Source of the DNA: Streptomyces sp. NBC_01750
Lineage (GTDB): Bacteria; Actinomycetota; Actinomycetes; Streptomycetales; Streptomycetaceae
DNA: 64,000 nt
Direction: 5' to 3'
Assembly: GCF_035918095.1 (NCBI RefSeq)
Contig: NZ_CP109137.1
Location: 2,792,001-2,856,000 of the forward strand
Position numbers and translations under genes: made by a program. This document shows, piece by piece, positions 54,525-62,757 of the stretch; the stretch's first letter is position 1, and every line of letters begins with the position of its first letter. Under the pieces are notes generated by a model that saw nothing but the letters and a program-made list of their open reading frames with translations, did not search any database and was not told where the DNA came from.

Positions 54525-55736
54525 GTGACTTCCTTCGACTCCTCCCCCACCTTGACCGCATGGCGCACTCTGCTCGCCCTCGCGGTCGTGTTCATGATGC
54601 TGGCGACGAGCGGCTGGACCGCCGTACGGCATCAGAGCGGCCCCCGTGATGCCCTCCAGGCCGAACTGGCCGGATGGGCAAAGGCCCGGATCGGTGCGCG
54701 TGAGCTGCCCGGCACCGACACGCCTCCGCAGCGGCTGGCCGCCTTCTTCGCCTCGCTCGGTCCCCTGCAGCGGACCGAGCTCACCGACCGGTACCCACTC
54801 GTGATCGGCAATCTCAACGGCGCCCCGGTCACCCTGCGCTACCGCGCCAACCGCAAAGCCCTCGCGCGTTCGTTCCAGCTGGAAAGCAAGCGGGTGAGCG
54901 ACCCGAACCTCACGGCGGACGGCCACCACGACGCGATCCGCCGGATGAACCGCTTCGAGGCACTCATGAGCGCGGACCGGCAGATCCTCGCCTTCGATCC
55001 ATCGGGCCCCGGCAAGGTCGCCGAGGTCCTCGGCGACCTCGACCGCGCCCAGCGTGTCTCCGTGATCGTCCCCGGTGTCGACACCAACCTGCTCACCTTC
55101 CAGCGGTCCACTCGCAAGTACTCCGCGCCCGTCGGCATGGCCCAGTCGCTGTACGCCGCCGAGCGGGCCGCCTCGCCCCGGACCCGTACCGCCGTCATTG
55201 CCTGGGCCGACTACACCGCGCCCGTCGGTGTCGGCATGGACTCGGCCATCGGCCGGCTCGCCGAGAACGGCGCGGTGCGGCTGACCGCGCTCACCTCCGC
55301 GCTGCCCGGCAACGCCAAGGTCGCGCTGTTCTGCCACAGCTACGGCTCCGTGGTGTGCGGTGTCGCCGCCGGCCGGCTGCCCGAGCGGGTGGGCGACATA
55401 GCGGTCGCCGGCAGCCCGGGAATGCGGGCCGAGAATGTGGCCGGTCTCCGCTCACGGGCCCGGGTGTGGGCCATGCGGGACAGCGACGACTGGATCCGGG
55501 GCGTACCGCATATGGAGGTCGGCGGGCTGGGCCACGGCGAGGACCCGGTGACGCCGGCGTTCGGGGCGCGGGTGATGTCGGCGGCCGGCGCGATCGGACA
55601 CGCAGGCTATTTCGAGCCGGGAACCGAGAGCGTCAGCAACTTCGCCGAGATAGGCGTCGGTTCCTTCCACAGCGTGACCTGTGCGAGCGACAACGACACC
55701 TGCCGCAGCGGTATTTACGGCGAGGAAGCGGCCTGA
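54525..55736 (+). CDS. DUF1023 alpha/beta hydrolase
   Basis: 403 aa. N-terminal membrane anchor (TLLALAVVFMMLATSGW), then an alpha-helical region and a DUF1023 hydrolase domain with nucleophile elbow FCHSYGSVV (Ser near residue 268), VIVPGVD oxyanion strand, AGSPGM, and the His in GVGSFHSV. Widely found in actinobacteria; substrate unknown. TAGGGT lies 8 nt before GTG 54525: likely leaderless. Confidence 0.85.
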   Translation: MTSFDSSPTLTAWRTLLALAVVFMMLATSGWTAVRHQSGPRDALQAELAGWAKARIGARELPGTDTPPQRLAAFFASLGPLQRTELTDRYPLVIGNLNGAPVTLRYRANRKALARSFQLESKRVSDPNLTADGHHDAIRRMNRFEALMSADRQILAFDPSGPGKVAEVLGDLDRAQRVSVIVPGVDTNLLTFQRSTRKYSAPVGMAQSLYAAERAASPRTRTAVIAWADYTAPVGVGMDSAIGRLAENGAVRLTALTSALPGNAKVALFCHSYGSVVCGVAAGRLPERVGDIAVAGSPGMRAENVAGLRSRARVWAMRDSDDWIRGVPHMEVGGLGHGEDPVTPAFGARVMSAAGAIGHAGYFEPGTESVSNFAEIGVGSFHSVTCASDNDTCRSGIYGEEAA

Positions 55737-55811
55737 CGCGCGTAGAACTCCGTGGATCGGGGTGAGCGCCGAGGGGCGACGCGCGGGCGCACGCCGCATA
55801 CGATGAGGCGT

Positions 55812-56681
55812 ATGGGTGACGTTCTGGCCGGAATTCAAGCCACTTGGGAGTTCGAGACCGACTCCGTGCTCATCCGCTTCGAACGGGGGGGCCGTACGCC
55901 GAAGCTGTTCCAGACGCTTCGCGAACGCCGTATCCCCCACGAGGCGTTGGCGTCGGTGACCCTCGCGCCGGGCAAGCGGGGCACGGTGGTGCTGCACGCC
56001 GTGCCCAGACACGGAGCGGATCCGCTGATGGAGGCCGCGGCGGGGCAGTTGAAGGAAGGCTGCGACCCGTACCGCCTGGTGCTGCCCGCGGAGCGCGAGA
56101 CGCTCGCCGAGTACTACGCCGACGAGCTGCGCGCGCTGCTGCCGACCGACGCGGACCGGCCCACCGAACGGTACGCCGTGGCCGCGCCCGAGGCCCCGCT
56201 GCACTTCAAGGCGTACGACGGCAAGGCCTCCTTCGACGGCTCGCAGGTCTCCTTCCGCTGGTCGCGGACGGGCGCGTCGTCCGCCAAGTGGCGGGCGGGC
56301 GACCAGAGTTTTCCGGTGACGGAGCTGAGCGGGGTCGAATGGCGCTCGCCGGAGGCGTTCGACGGGTACCTGCGGCTGCTGCGGCACGGCGAGGAGCCCT
56401 GCGACGAGGGAGCTGGGCACTCGCAGGTGGACCAGGACCCGGCCGCGGTGCTCTTCGGGATCAGGTACGGGCCGGTGCACGAGTCGCTGCCGTTCGCGGC
56501 CGCGGTGCTCGAATCCGTACAGAACAGCGACTCGGCACCGGCGATGGCGCTGCGGGCCGGCCGGCGCGACCCGGCCGACATCGCGGAGCGGATACGGCAC
56601 CTCGGGGAGCTGCACCAGGCGGGGCTGGTGACGGACGAGGAGTTCAGCACGAAGAAGGCGGAGCTGCTCGCGCGGCTGTGA
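55812..56681 (+). CDS. DUF4429 protein with C-terminal SHOCT domain
   Basis: 289 aa. Two DUF4429 repeats (GIQATWEFETDSVLIRFERG..RRIPHEALASVTL and the second around GKASFDGSQVSFRWSRTG..FPVTELSGVEW) and a terminal SHOCT motif (IAERIRHLGELHQAGLVTDEEFSTKKAELLARL in parts), which promotes oligomerisation. Function unknown. TACGAT is 7 nt before ATG 55812; ATG 55803 is possible. Confidence 0.88.
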   Translation: MGDVLAGIQATWEFETDSVLIRFERGGRTPKLFQTLRERRIPHEALASVTLAPGKRGTVVLHAVPRHGADPLMEAAAGQLKEGCDPYRLVLPAERETLAEYYADELRALLPTDADRPTERYAVAAPEAPLHFKAYDGKASFDGSQVSFRWSRTGASSAKWRAGDQSFPVTELSGVEWRSPEAFDGYLRLLRHGEEPCDEGAGHSQVDQDPAAVLFGIRYGPVHESLPFAAAVLESVQNSDSAPAMALRAGRRDPADIAERIRHLGELHQAGLVTDEEFSTKKAELLARL

Positions 56682-56853
56682 GCGCCCGCGTCTCGTAGCG
56701 GGTGGTCACCTGGCGGCGGCTGCCGGTGCGGGAGACCGTCCGCGGGACGGTTCGCGCGCCTTCGGATCTACGTGGCCGAAGGGAGACGAACACCCGCCGG
56801 GCAGTGGCAGGACTGCTCACGGCGGGCTTCGCGTCTTCGCGCTCCGGACCGGC

Positions 56854-57870
56854 TCAGACCTCGCGCGCCGCCGACGTCGAGGACATGTCCGGGTAGCGGT
56901 CTCCCGCCACCAGTCCGGCGATCGGCTCGAGCAACGCCAGCTCCTCGGCGGTCAGCGTCAGCCGGGTCGCGCCGAGGTTCTCCAGCAGCCGGCTGCGCTT
57001 GCGGGTGCCCGGGATCGGAACCACGGCGAGCGAGTGCACCTCGGCCCGCTGCTGCACCCAGGCGAGAGCGACCTGGGCGGCCGTCGCGCCGTGCGCCGCC
57101 GCGATCTTGTGGACCGGCTCCAGGAGCGCCGCGTTGGCCTTGGCGTTGTCGCCGGTGAAGCGTGGCTGGAACTTACGGAAGTCGCCCTCCGACAGGTCCT
57201 TGCCGGCGTCCGCGAACGCCCCGGTCAGAAAGCCGCGGCCGAGCGGCGAGTACGGCACGAAGGCGACACCCAGCTCCGCCGCCGCGCCCACCGCGCTGCG
57301 CTCCACGTCCCGGCTGAACAGCGACCACTCCGACTGCAGGGCCGCGATCGGGTGCACGGCGTGCGCCTCGCGCAGCTCCGCGCCCGTGACCTCGCTCAGC
57401 CCCAGGTGCTTGACCTTGCCCTCCTCGACCAGCTCGGCCATCGCGCCGACGGACTCGGCGAACGGCACGGCCGGATCGCGGCGGTGCATGTAGTACAGAT
57501 CGATGACATCGGTCTTCAGCCGCTTGAGGCTCTCTTCGACGGCCTGCCGGATGTACGCCCGGTCATTGCGGATGCCCCGGTAGTGCGGGTCGTCCGTCCG
57601 CTCGATGGAGAACTTGGTGGCCAGGGTTATCCCGTCGCGGTGCGCGCCGAAGAACGGTGCGAGGAACTCCTCGTTGGCGCCCCGCCCGTACACGTCCGCG
57701 GTGTCGAAGAGTGTGACGCCCGCCTCGAGCGCCGCCTCCAGGGTGTCCTTGGCCGCCGCCTCGTCGGTGTCTCCGTAGAACTCGCTCATACCCATGCAGC
57801 CCAGGCCCTGCACACCGACCAGCGGTCCGTCGGTCCCGAGCCGCACCTGTGCGATCTTGCTGTTGCTCAT
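56854..57870 (-). CDS. Aldo/keto reductase
   Basis: 338 aa NADPH-dependent reductase (AKR13-like). Catalytic tetrad: Asp in DTADVYGRGANEE (with Tyr in the same segment), Lys in TLATKFSI and His in YYMHRRDP. The cofactor site is VPIPGTRKRSRLLENLGA. It would reduce carbonyls. Encoded just downstream of the MerR regulator (6 bp apart), so the two are co-transcribed and the MerR protein probably controls it. ATG 57870. Confidence 0.93.
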   Translation of the reverse strand: MSNSKIAQVRLGTDGPLVGVQGLGCMGMSEFYGDTDEAAAKDTLEAALEAGVTLFDTADVYGRGANEEFLAPFFGAHRDGITLATKFSIERTDDPHYRGIRNDRAYIRQAVEESLKRLKTDVIDLYYMHRRDPAVPFAESVGAMAELVEEGKVKHLGLSEVTGAELREAHAVHPIAALQSEWSLFSRDVERSAVGAAAELGVAFVPYSPLGRGFLTGAFADAGKDLSEGDFRKFQPRFTGDNAKANAALLEPVHKIAAAHGATAAQVALAWVQQRAEVHSLAVVPIPGTRKRSRLLENLGATRLTLTAEELALLEPIAGLVAGDRYPDMSSTSAAREV

Positions 57871-57876
57871 CAGGGT

Positions 57877-58332
57877 TCAGACCCTCTCCGGCGCCCGGTG
57901 GGCGCCCGCGTAAAACTCGATCTTGTAGTCCAGGACGGCGAGCGTGTCCTGGAGCTCCGCGATGCGCGACCGCACATCGCGCCGCGTCCGCTCCAGCAGC
58001 TCCTGCCGTGCCTCGAACGTGTGCTCGCCCTCGCGCACCAGTTCGGCGTAGCGGACCATGTCCGCGACCGGCATCCCGGTCAGCCGCAGCTTGCCGACGA
58101 AGGCGAGCCAGTCCAGGTCACGGTTGGTGAAGCGCCGCTGTCCGGTGTGCGACCGGTCGACGTTCGACATCAGCCCGATCCGCTCGTACCAGCGCAGGGT
58201 GTGTGCGGTGAGCCCGGTGAAGGCGACGACCTCGCTGATCGTGTAGCGGTCCTGCCCGTCGGGGCGGGGATGCGCACGGGGAGCGGATACGCAGATTTCC
58301 GTCCTTGCAGACGTGCTCTCGATCACCGTCAT
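57877..58332 (-). CDS. MerR-family transcriptional regulator
   Basis: 151 aa. Winged helix YTISEVVAFTGLTAHTLRWYERIGLM (residues 29-54) and RRFTNRDLDWLAFVGKLRLTGM, then a coiled-coil dimer helix. No metal-binding Cys pair, so it belongs to the organic-ligand or stress branch (AdhR-like). It activates or represses its own gene and the aldo/keto reductase from the 19-bp-spacer promoter. TAGCGT lies 7 nt before the ATG: leaderless. Confidence 0.92.
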   Translation of the reverse strand: MTVIESTSARTEICVSAPRAHPRPDGQDRYTISEVVAFTGLTAHTLRWYERIGLMSNVDRSHTGQRRFTNRDLDWLAFVGKLRLTGMPVADMVRYAELVREGEHTFEARQELLERTRRDVRSRIAELQDTLAVLDYKIEFYAGAHRAPERV

Positions 58333-58339
58333 GCCCTCA

Positions 58340-58370
58340 ACGCTAGAACCTTCGAGTGCACTCGAAGCAA
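58340..58370 (-). promoter_or_regulatory. MerR-type promoter with palindromic operator
   Basis: On the minus strand TTGCTT (-35, 58365-58370) and TAGCGT (-10, 58340-58345) are 19 bp apart, the over-long spacing typical of MerR targets. The spacer region holds the perfect palindrome CTTCGAGTGCACTCGAAG (58350-58367). Confidence 0.85.
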
Positions 58371-58418
58371 GCAGAATCTGATGGCAGTTTCCGCGCAGTG
58401 CCGATTAGCCTCCTGCGC

Positions 58419-58917
58419 ATGAGCCTCGCACGCCGTGCCACACCCGCAGACGCCGAAGAGCTGGTTCGCCTCCGCAAGGTCATGCAGGACTCGCATCACG
58501 GTCCCAGTCCCGACGTCAGCCGGCAGCCCGCCGCCGTCGAAACCCTCCGCAAGAAGCTCGCCGACTCCGACTCCGACGCCGATCTGACCGTCTTCGTCGT
58601 CGAGCGCCCCGGAGGCCTCGCGGCCTGCGCGGTCGGCACCATCGAGTACCGACTCGGCGGACCCGGCAATCCGCATGGCACGAGCGGCTATGACGGGGGT
58701 CCGGGGGTGTCCCCCGGGAAAGCACAGCAGTGTCGCGACCGACCCGGATCTGCGGCGCCGCGGCTACTCCCGCGCCTGCATGGAGGCGCTGCTCGGCTGG
58801 TTCCGCGAGCGCGGCGTGTCCAGGATCGACCTGCGTGCCTCCTCCGACGGCGAGCCGCTGTACGCCTCGCTCGGCTTCGTCCGCACCCCTGATCCTGCGA
58901 TGCGCCTCACCCTTTAG
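58419..58917 (+). pseudogene. GNAT acetyltransferase interrupted by a short palindromic repeat
   Basis: MSLARRATPADAEELVRLR to GGPGNPHGTSGY reads in one frame (58419-58691); SVATDPDLRRRGYSRACMEALLGWF to the stop at 58917 continues in another (from 58729). The GNAT CoA site RRRGYSRA is in the second part. The 37 bp in between carry the palindromic repeat seen at 52347, and shift the frame by one base. TAGCCT is 7 nt before the ATG. The protein is probably inactive unless frameshifting occurs. Confidence 0.8.
58700..58728. repeat. Short palindromic repeat with AAAGCACAGC tail, copy 2
   Basis: CCGGGGGTGTCCCCCGG followed by GAAAGCACAGC, same unit as 52347-52376. Inserted in the GNAT coding sequence. 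Confidence 0.8.
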
Positions 58918-58927
58918 GCTCGTACGC

Positions 58928-59746
58928 ATGCAGAGTCTGGCGATGATCGAGAACTGGCCGGTACCCACCGCGGCGGCCGCCGTCGTACGAGCGGACGGAA
59001 CCGTCGCCGGTTCGTACGGCCCCCTCTCGCACCGTTTCCCGCTGGCCTCCGTCACCAAGCCGCTCGCGGCGTACGCGGTGCTCGTGGCCTACGAGGAGGG
59101 GGCGATCGAGCTCGATGAGCCGGCCGGTCCCGAAGGCTCCACGGTCCGTCATCTGCTCGCCCACACCTCGGGACTCGCCTTCGACGAGCACCGTGTGACG
59201 GCCCCGCCCGGCACCCGCAGGCTCTACTCGAACGCGGGCTTCGAGGTGCTCGGCGACCATATCGCCAAGGCGACGGAGCTCCCGTTCGCGGAGTATCTGA
59301 GCCAGGCGGTGCTGGAGCCGCTGGGTATGACGGCGACCACGCTGGACGGCTCTCCGGCCAGGGACGGCGTCTCGACGGCCGAGGACCTGGTGAAGTTCGC
59401 CGCGGAGGTGCAGGCCCCGCGGCTGCTGGACGCCCGCACGGTCCTGGAGGCGATGACGGTCGTCCATCCCGGTCTGTCCGGCATCCTGCCCGGCTACGGC
59501 CATCAGAAGCCCAACGACTGGGGTCTCGGCTTCGAGATCCGGGACGGCAAGTCACCGCACTGGACCGGCAGTTCGTCCTCGCCGCGCACCTTCGGCCACT
59601 TCGGCCAGTCCGGCACGTTCCTGTGGATCGACCCGGACGCGCGCGCGGCGTGCGTGGCGCTCACGGACCGGGCCTTCGGGCCGTGGGCCGTCGAGGCGTG
59701 GCCGCCGTTCACGGACGCGGTGCTGGCCGAGCTGCGCCGAGGGTGA
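58928..59746 (+). CDS. Beta-lactamase-fold serine hydrolase
   Basis: 272 aa, short and cytoplasmic. Catalytic S-x-x-K in LASVTKPL near residue 41, Y-x-N in RRLYSNAGFE near 100, and the HFGQSGTF block near 228. Class C beta-lactamase/DD-peptidase fold without signal peptide. Follows the broken GNAT gene by 10 bp. TAGGCT, which includes that gene's stop codon, lies 7 nt before the ATG, so it has its own leaderless promoter. Confidence 0.9.
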   Translation: MQSLAMIENWPVPTAAAAVVRADGTVAGSYGPLSHRFPLASVTKPLAAYAVLVAYEEGAIELDEPAGPEGSTVRHLLAHTSGLAFDEHRVTAPPGTRRLYSNAGFEVLGDHIAKATELPFAEYLSQAVLEPLGMTATTLDGSPARDGVSTAEDLVKFAAEVQAPRLLDARTVLEAMTVVHPGLSGILPGYGHQKPNDWGLGFEIRDGKSPHWTGSSSSPRTFGHFGQSGTFLWIDPDARAACVALTDRAFGPWAVEAWPPFTDAVLAELRRG

Positions 59747-59774
59747 ACCGGGCTCCACCCCCGGCACCCGCGCC

Positions 59775-60455
59775 TCAAACTCTCTCGGGGCTTGAATTCG
59801 CCTCGTTCAGCTCCCAGAGCAGGACCTCGGCGGTCCCCACCGCAGCCAGCACCAGGCCCTCCGCGTCCCTGATTCGCGCCGCGTCACCCGGGCCCAACTC
59901 CTCGCCCCCCAGCCGGACTGCGCCCCGCACCACATGGACGTACACCGCGGCCGCGTCCGGCACCGCCGTGCGCTCGCCCGCGGTGAGGCGGCGTACGTGC
60001 AGCATCGCGCCCGCCTGCGGGAGCGCGTAGGGAGTCGAGTCCGCGATGCCGTGCACGATCTCGTACGACGGCTCGCCACCCGGCGACAGCGGCGCGAGCC
60101 ACAGCTGCACGAAGACCAGCGGCGCGTCCCCGTCGTTGCGCTCCACATGCCGCACGCCGCCCGCCGAGCTGAGCCGCTGGACGTCACCGGGCCGCACCAC
60201 GCTCGCGTGGCCCGCCGAGTCGCGGTGCGTGAGCTCGCCATCGACGACCCAGGTGACGATCTCGGTGTGGCTGTGGGGATGCTCGTCGAAGCCCGCGCCT
60301 GGCTCGAGCCGCTCCTCGTTGCAGGCGAGTATCGCGCCGAAGCGGATGTTGTCCGGGTCGTAGAAGCGCCCGAAGGAGAAAGCGTGCAGGGACTCGATGC
60401 CCGAGGCGGGATCGCCGCCGCGGAAGCGGTCGGCGGAGCGCCGTACGTCAATCAC
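59775..60455 (-). CDS. Pirin family protein
   Basis: 226 aa bicupin. Metal ligands are visible in FDEHPHSHTEIVTWVVDGELTHRDSAGH (three His and Glu, residues 56-84), with SAGGVRHVERN and a second degenerate cupin. Bacterial pirins are quercetin 2,3-dioxygenases or redox-sensing regulators. TACGGT is 6 nt before GTG 60455. Convergent with the serine hydrolase. Confidence 0.9.
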   Translation of the reverse strand: MIDVRRSADRFRGGDPASGIESLHAFSFGRFYDPDNIRFGAILACNEERLEPGAGFDEHPHSHTEIVTWVVDGELTHRDSAGHASVVRPGDVQRLSSAGGVRHVERNDGDAPLVFVQLWLAPLSPGGEPSYEIVHGIADSTPYALPQAGAMLHVRRLTAGERTAVPDAAAVYVHVVRGAVRLGGEELGPGDAARIRDAEGLVLAAVGTAEVLLWELNEANSSPERV

Positions 60456-60546
60456 GGGTCCACCGTAGCCCCGCGGCACCGCCCGGTTGGACGGTCCGGA
60501 GCCCCGCCACTCCGCGCACCCGTCCCGATAAGGCACTCTTGTCCCC

Positions 60547-61731
60547 GTGCCCGAACCTGCAGCGAACCCCGCCCACCCGCATTCCGCGACTCTTCGCCGT
60601 CTGGAGCAGTCCTCCGGCCGACTCGCCGCGAACGCCATCGCGCGTATGGACGAGACGCTGTCCTGGTACCGGGCGATGCCGCCGGAGAACCGTTCCTGGA
60701 TCGGTCTGGTCGCCCAGGCCGGCATCGCCGCGTTCACCGAGTGGTTCCGGCATCCGGAGACCCCGCAGGCGATCTCGACCGATGTCTTCGGTACGGCTCC
60801 GCGCGAGCTGACCCGGGCCATCACGCTGCGCCAGACCGTCGAGATGGTGCGCACCACCATCGAGGTCATGGAGGCGGCGATCGAGGAGGTCGCCGCCCCC
60901 GGCGACGAGTCGGTCCTGCGCGAGGCGCTGCTCGTCTACGCACGCGAGATCGCCTTCGCGACCGCCCAGGTGTACGCGCAGGCCGCCGAGGCCCGCGGCG
61001 CCTGGGACGCCCGCCTGGAATCCCTCGTGGTGAACGCCGTACTGTCCGGCGAGGCCGACGAGGGCGCGGTCTCCCGCGCCGCCGCGCTCGGCTGGAACTC
61101 ACCCGAACATGTCTGCGTCATCCTCGGCACCGCACCCGACGGGGACAGTGAGCTCACCGTCGAGGCGATCCGCCGCGCTGCCCGGCACGCCAAGCTCCAG
61201 GTCCTGACCGGAGTCCTCGGCGACCGGCTCGTCGTCATCGCGGGCGGCAGCGACAATCCGCTGCACGTCGCCAAGGCGCTGATCGGACCGTATGCGGCCG
61301 GACCCGTCGTCGCTGGGCCCGTCGTCCCCGACCTGCTCGCCGCGACCAGGTCCGCGCAGGCCGCGGCCGCCGGGCTCAAGGCGGGCTCCGCCTGGCAGGA
61401 CGCACCGCGCCCCGTTCTCGCGGACGATCTGCTGCCGGAGCGAGCGATCGCCTCAGACCCTGCCGCGCGCGAGCAGTTGGTGGAGGAGATCTACAGACCG
61501 TTGGAAGAAGCGGGCTCGGCGCTACTGGAAACTCTGAGCGTCTATCTGGAACAGGCAAGCAGTCTGGAGGGGGCGGCGCGGATGCTCTTCGTCCACCCCA
61601 ACACCGTGCGCTACCGGCTGCGACGTGTGACCGACGTCACCGGATGGTCACCCTCCGATGTGCGCTCCGCGTTCACTCTGCGAATCGCGCTGATCCTGGG
61701 GCGTCTGGCCGACGGGGATTCGCAGTCCTAG
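60547..61731 (+). CDS. fasR: FasR, PucR/CdaR-type activator of fatty-acid synthesis
   Basis: 394 aa. The C-terminal PucR helix-turn-helix is LLETLSVYLEQASSLEGAARMLFVHPNTVRYRLRRV..VTGW in parts (residues 325-375). The long N-terminal domain is the FasR sensor region. In S. coelicolor FasR activates the downstream fabD-fabH-acpP-fabF operon. GTG 60547. The 89 bp to fabD should contain its target but I could not identify the site. Confidence 0.93.
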   Translation: MPEPAANPAHPHSATLRRLEQSSGRLAANAIARMDETLSWYRAMPPENRSWIGLVAQAGIAAFTEWFRHPETPQAISTDVFGTAPRELTRAITLRQTVEMVRTTIEVMEAAIEEVAAPGDESVLREALLVYAREIAFATAQVYAQAAEARGAWDARLESLVVNAVLSGEADEGAVSRAAALGWNSPEHVCVILGTAPDGDSELTVEAIRRAARHAKLQVLTGVLGDRLVVIAGGSDNPLHVAKALIGPYAAGPVVAGPVVPDLLAATRSAQAAAAGLKAGSAWQDAPRPVLADDLLPERAIASDPAAREQLVEEIYRPLEEAGSALLETLSVYLEQASSLEGAARMLFVHPNTVRYRLRRVTDVTGWSPSDVRSAFTLRIALILGRLADGDSQS

Positions 61732-61820
61732 ACTTTTGTCGAACACCAACAATTCCCCTGACGGTTCTTCGTCCCTGTCCCCACGGGCGGTTGAGGCCGT
61801 CCGCAAGAGAGAGTGTGAGG

Positions 61821-62741
61821 GTGCTCGTACTCGTCGCTCCCGGCCAAGGCGCTCAGACGCCCGGCTTCCTGACTCCCTGGCTCGACCTCCCCGGCGCTGC
61901 CGACCGCATCGCGGCCTGGTCCGACGCCATTGAGCTCGACCTTGCCCACTACGGCACGAAGGCCGACGCGGACGAAATCCGCGACACCGCCGTGGCACAG
62001 CCGCTGCTCGTCGCCGCCGGCCTGCTGTCGGCCGCCGCGCTGTTCGACGGGGCGGCCCAAAGGCCCGGTGCCGTCGCGGGTCACAGCGTCGGTGAGATCA
62101 CCGCCGCTGTGTTCGCCGGTGTCCTTGAGGACGCCGCCGCGCTCCGTTTCGTACGCACGCGAGGCCTGGCGATGGCCGAGGCCGCCGCGGTCACCGAGAC
62201 CGGTATGTCGGCCGTCCTCGGCGGCGACCACGAGCAGGTCGTCGCCCACCTCGAGAAGCTCGGCCTGACCCCGGCGAATGTGAACGGCGCCGGCCAGATC
62301 GTCGCCGCCGGCACCGCCGAGCAGCTCGCCGCGCTGGCCGAGGACAAGCCGGAGAAGGCCCGTGTCATCGCGCTGAAGGTGGCCGGTGCGTTCCACACTC
62401 ACCACATGGCTCCCGCGGTCGCGACCCTCCAGGAGGCCGCGGCCGGCCTCACGGTCGCCGACCCGGCCGTCCCGTACGTCTCGAACAGGGACGGGCAGAC
62501 GGTCTCCGGCGGCGACGACGTCATCGCCCGGCTGGTCGGCCAGGTCGCCAACCCGGTCCGCTGGGACCTGTGCATGGAGACCTTCAAGGAGCGGGGCGTC
62601 ACGGCCCTGATCGAGGTCTGTCCCGGCGGCACGCTCACCGGCCTCGCCAAGCGCGCGCTGCCGGGTGCGAAGACGCTCGCGCTGAAGACCCCCGACGACC
62701 TCGACGCGGCCCGCACGCTGCTCACCGAGCACTCTGCCTGA
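61821..62741 (+). CDS. fabD: Malonyl-CoA:ACP transacylase
   Basis: 306 aa. Transfers malonyl from CoA to ACP. VLVAPGQGAQTPGFL at the N-terminus, nucleophile in GHSVGEITAA (Ser near residue 93), catalytic His in AFHTHHM (near 199), and the malonyl-site Arg in FVRTRGLAM. GTG 61821 gives LVLVAPGQG as in S. coelicolor FabD; GTG 61815 is also in frame. Confidence 0.96.
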   Translation: MLVLVAPGQGAQTPGFLTPWLDLPGAADRIAAWSDAIELDLAHYGTKADADEIRDTAVAQPLLVAAGLLSAAALFDGAAQRPGAVAGHSVGEITAAVFAGVLEDAAALRFVRTRGLAMAEAAAVTETGMSAVLGGDHEQVVAHLEKLGLTPANVNGAGQIVAAGTAEQLAALAEDKPEKARVIALKVAGAFHTHHMAPAVATLQEAAAGLTVADPAVPYVSNRDGQTVSGGDDVIARLVGQVANPVRWDLCMETFKERGVTALIEVCPGGTLTGLAKRALPGAKTLALKTPDDLDAARTLLTEHSA

Positions 62742-62757
62742 CAAGGAGCCGTAGAGC

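Noticed and set aside
58419..58917. Programmed frameshift in the GNAT gene
   Set aside because: The two halves are separated by 37 bp of repeat-type sequence, not by a slippery site; insertion is the simpler explanation.
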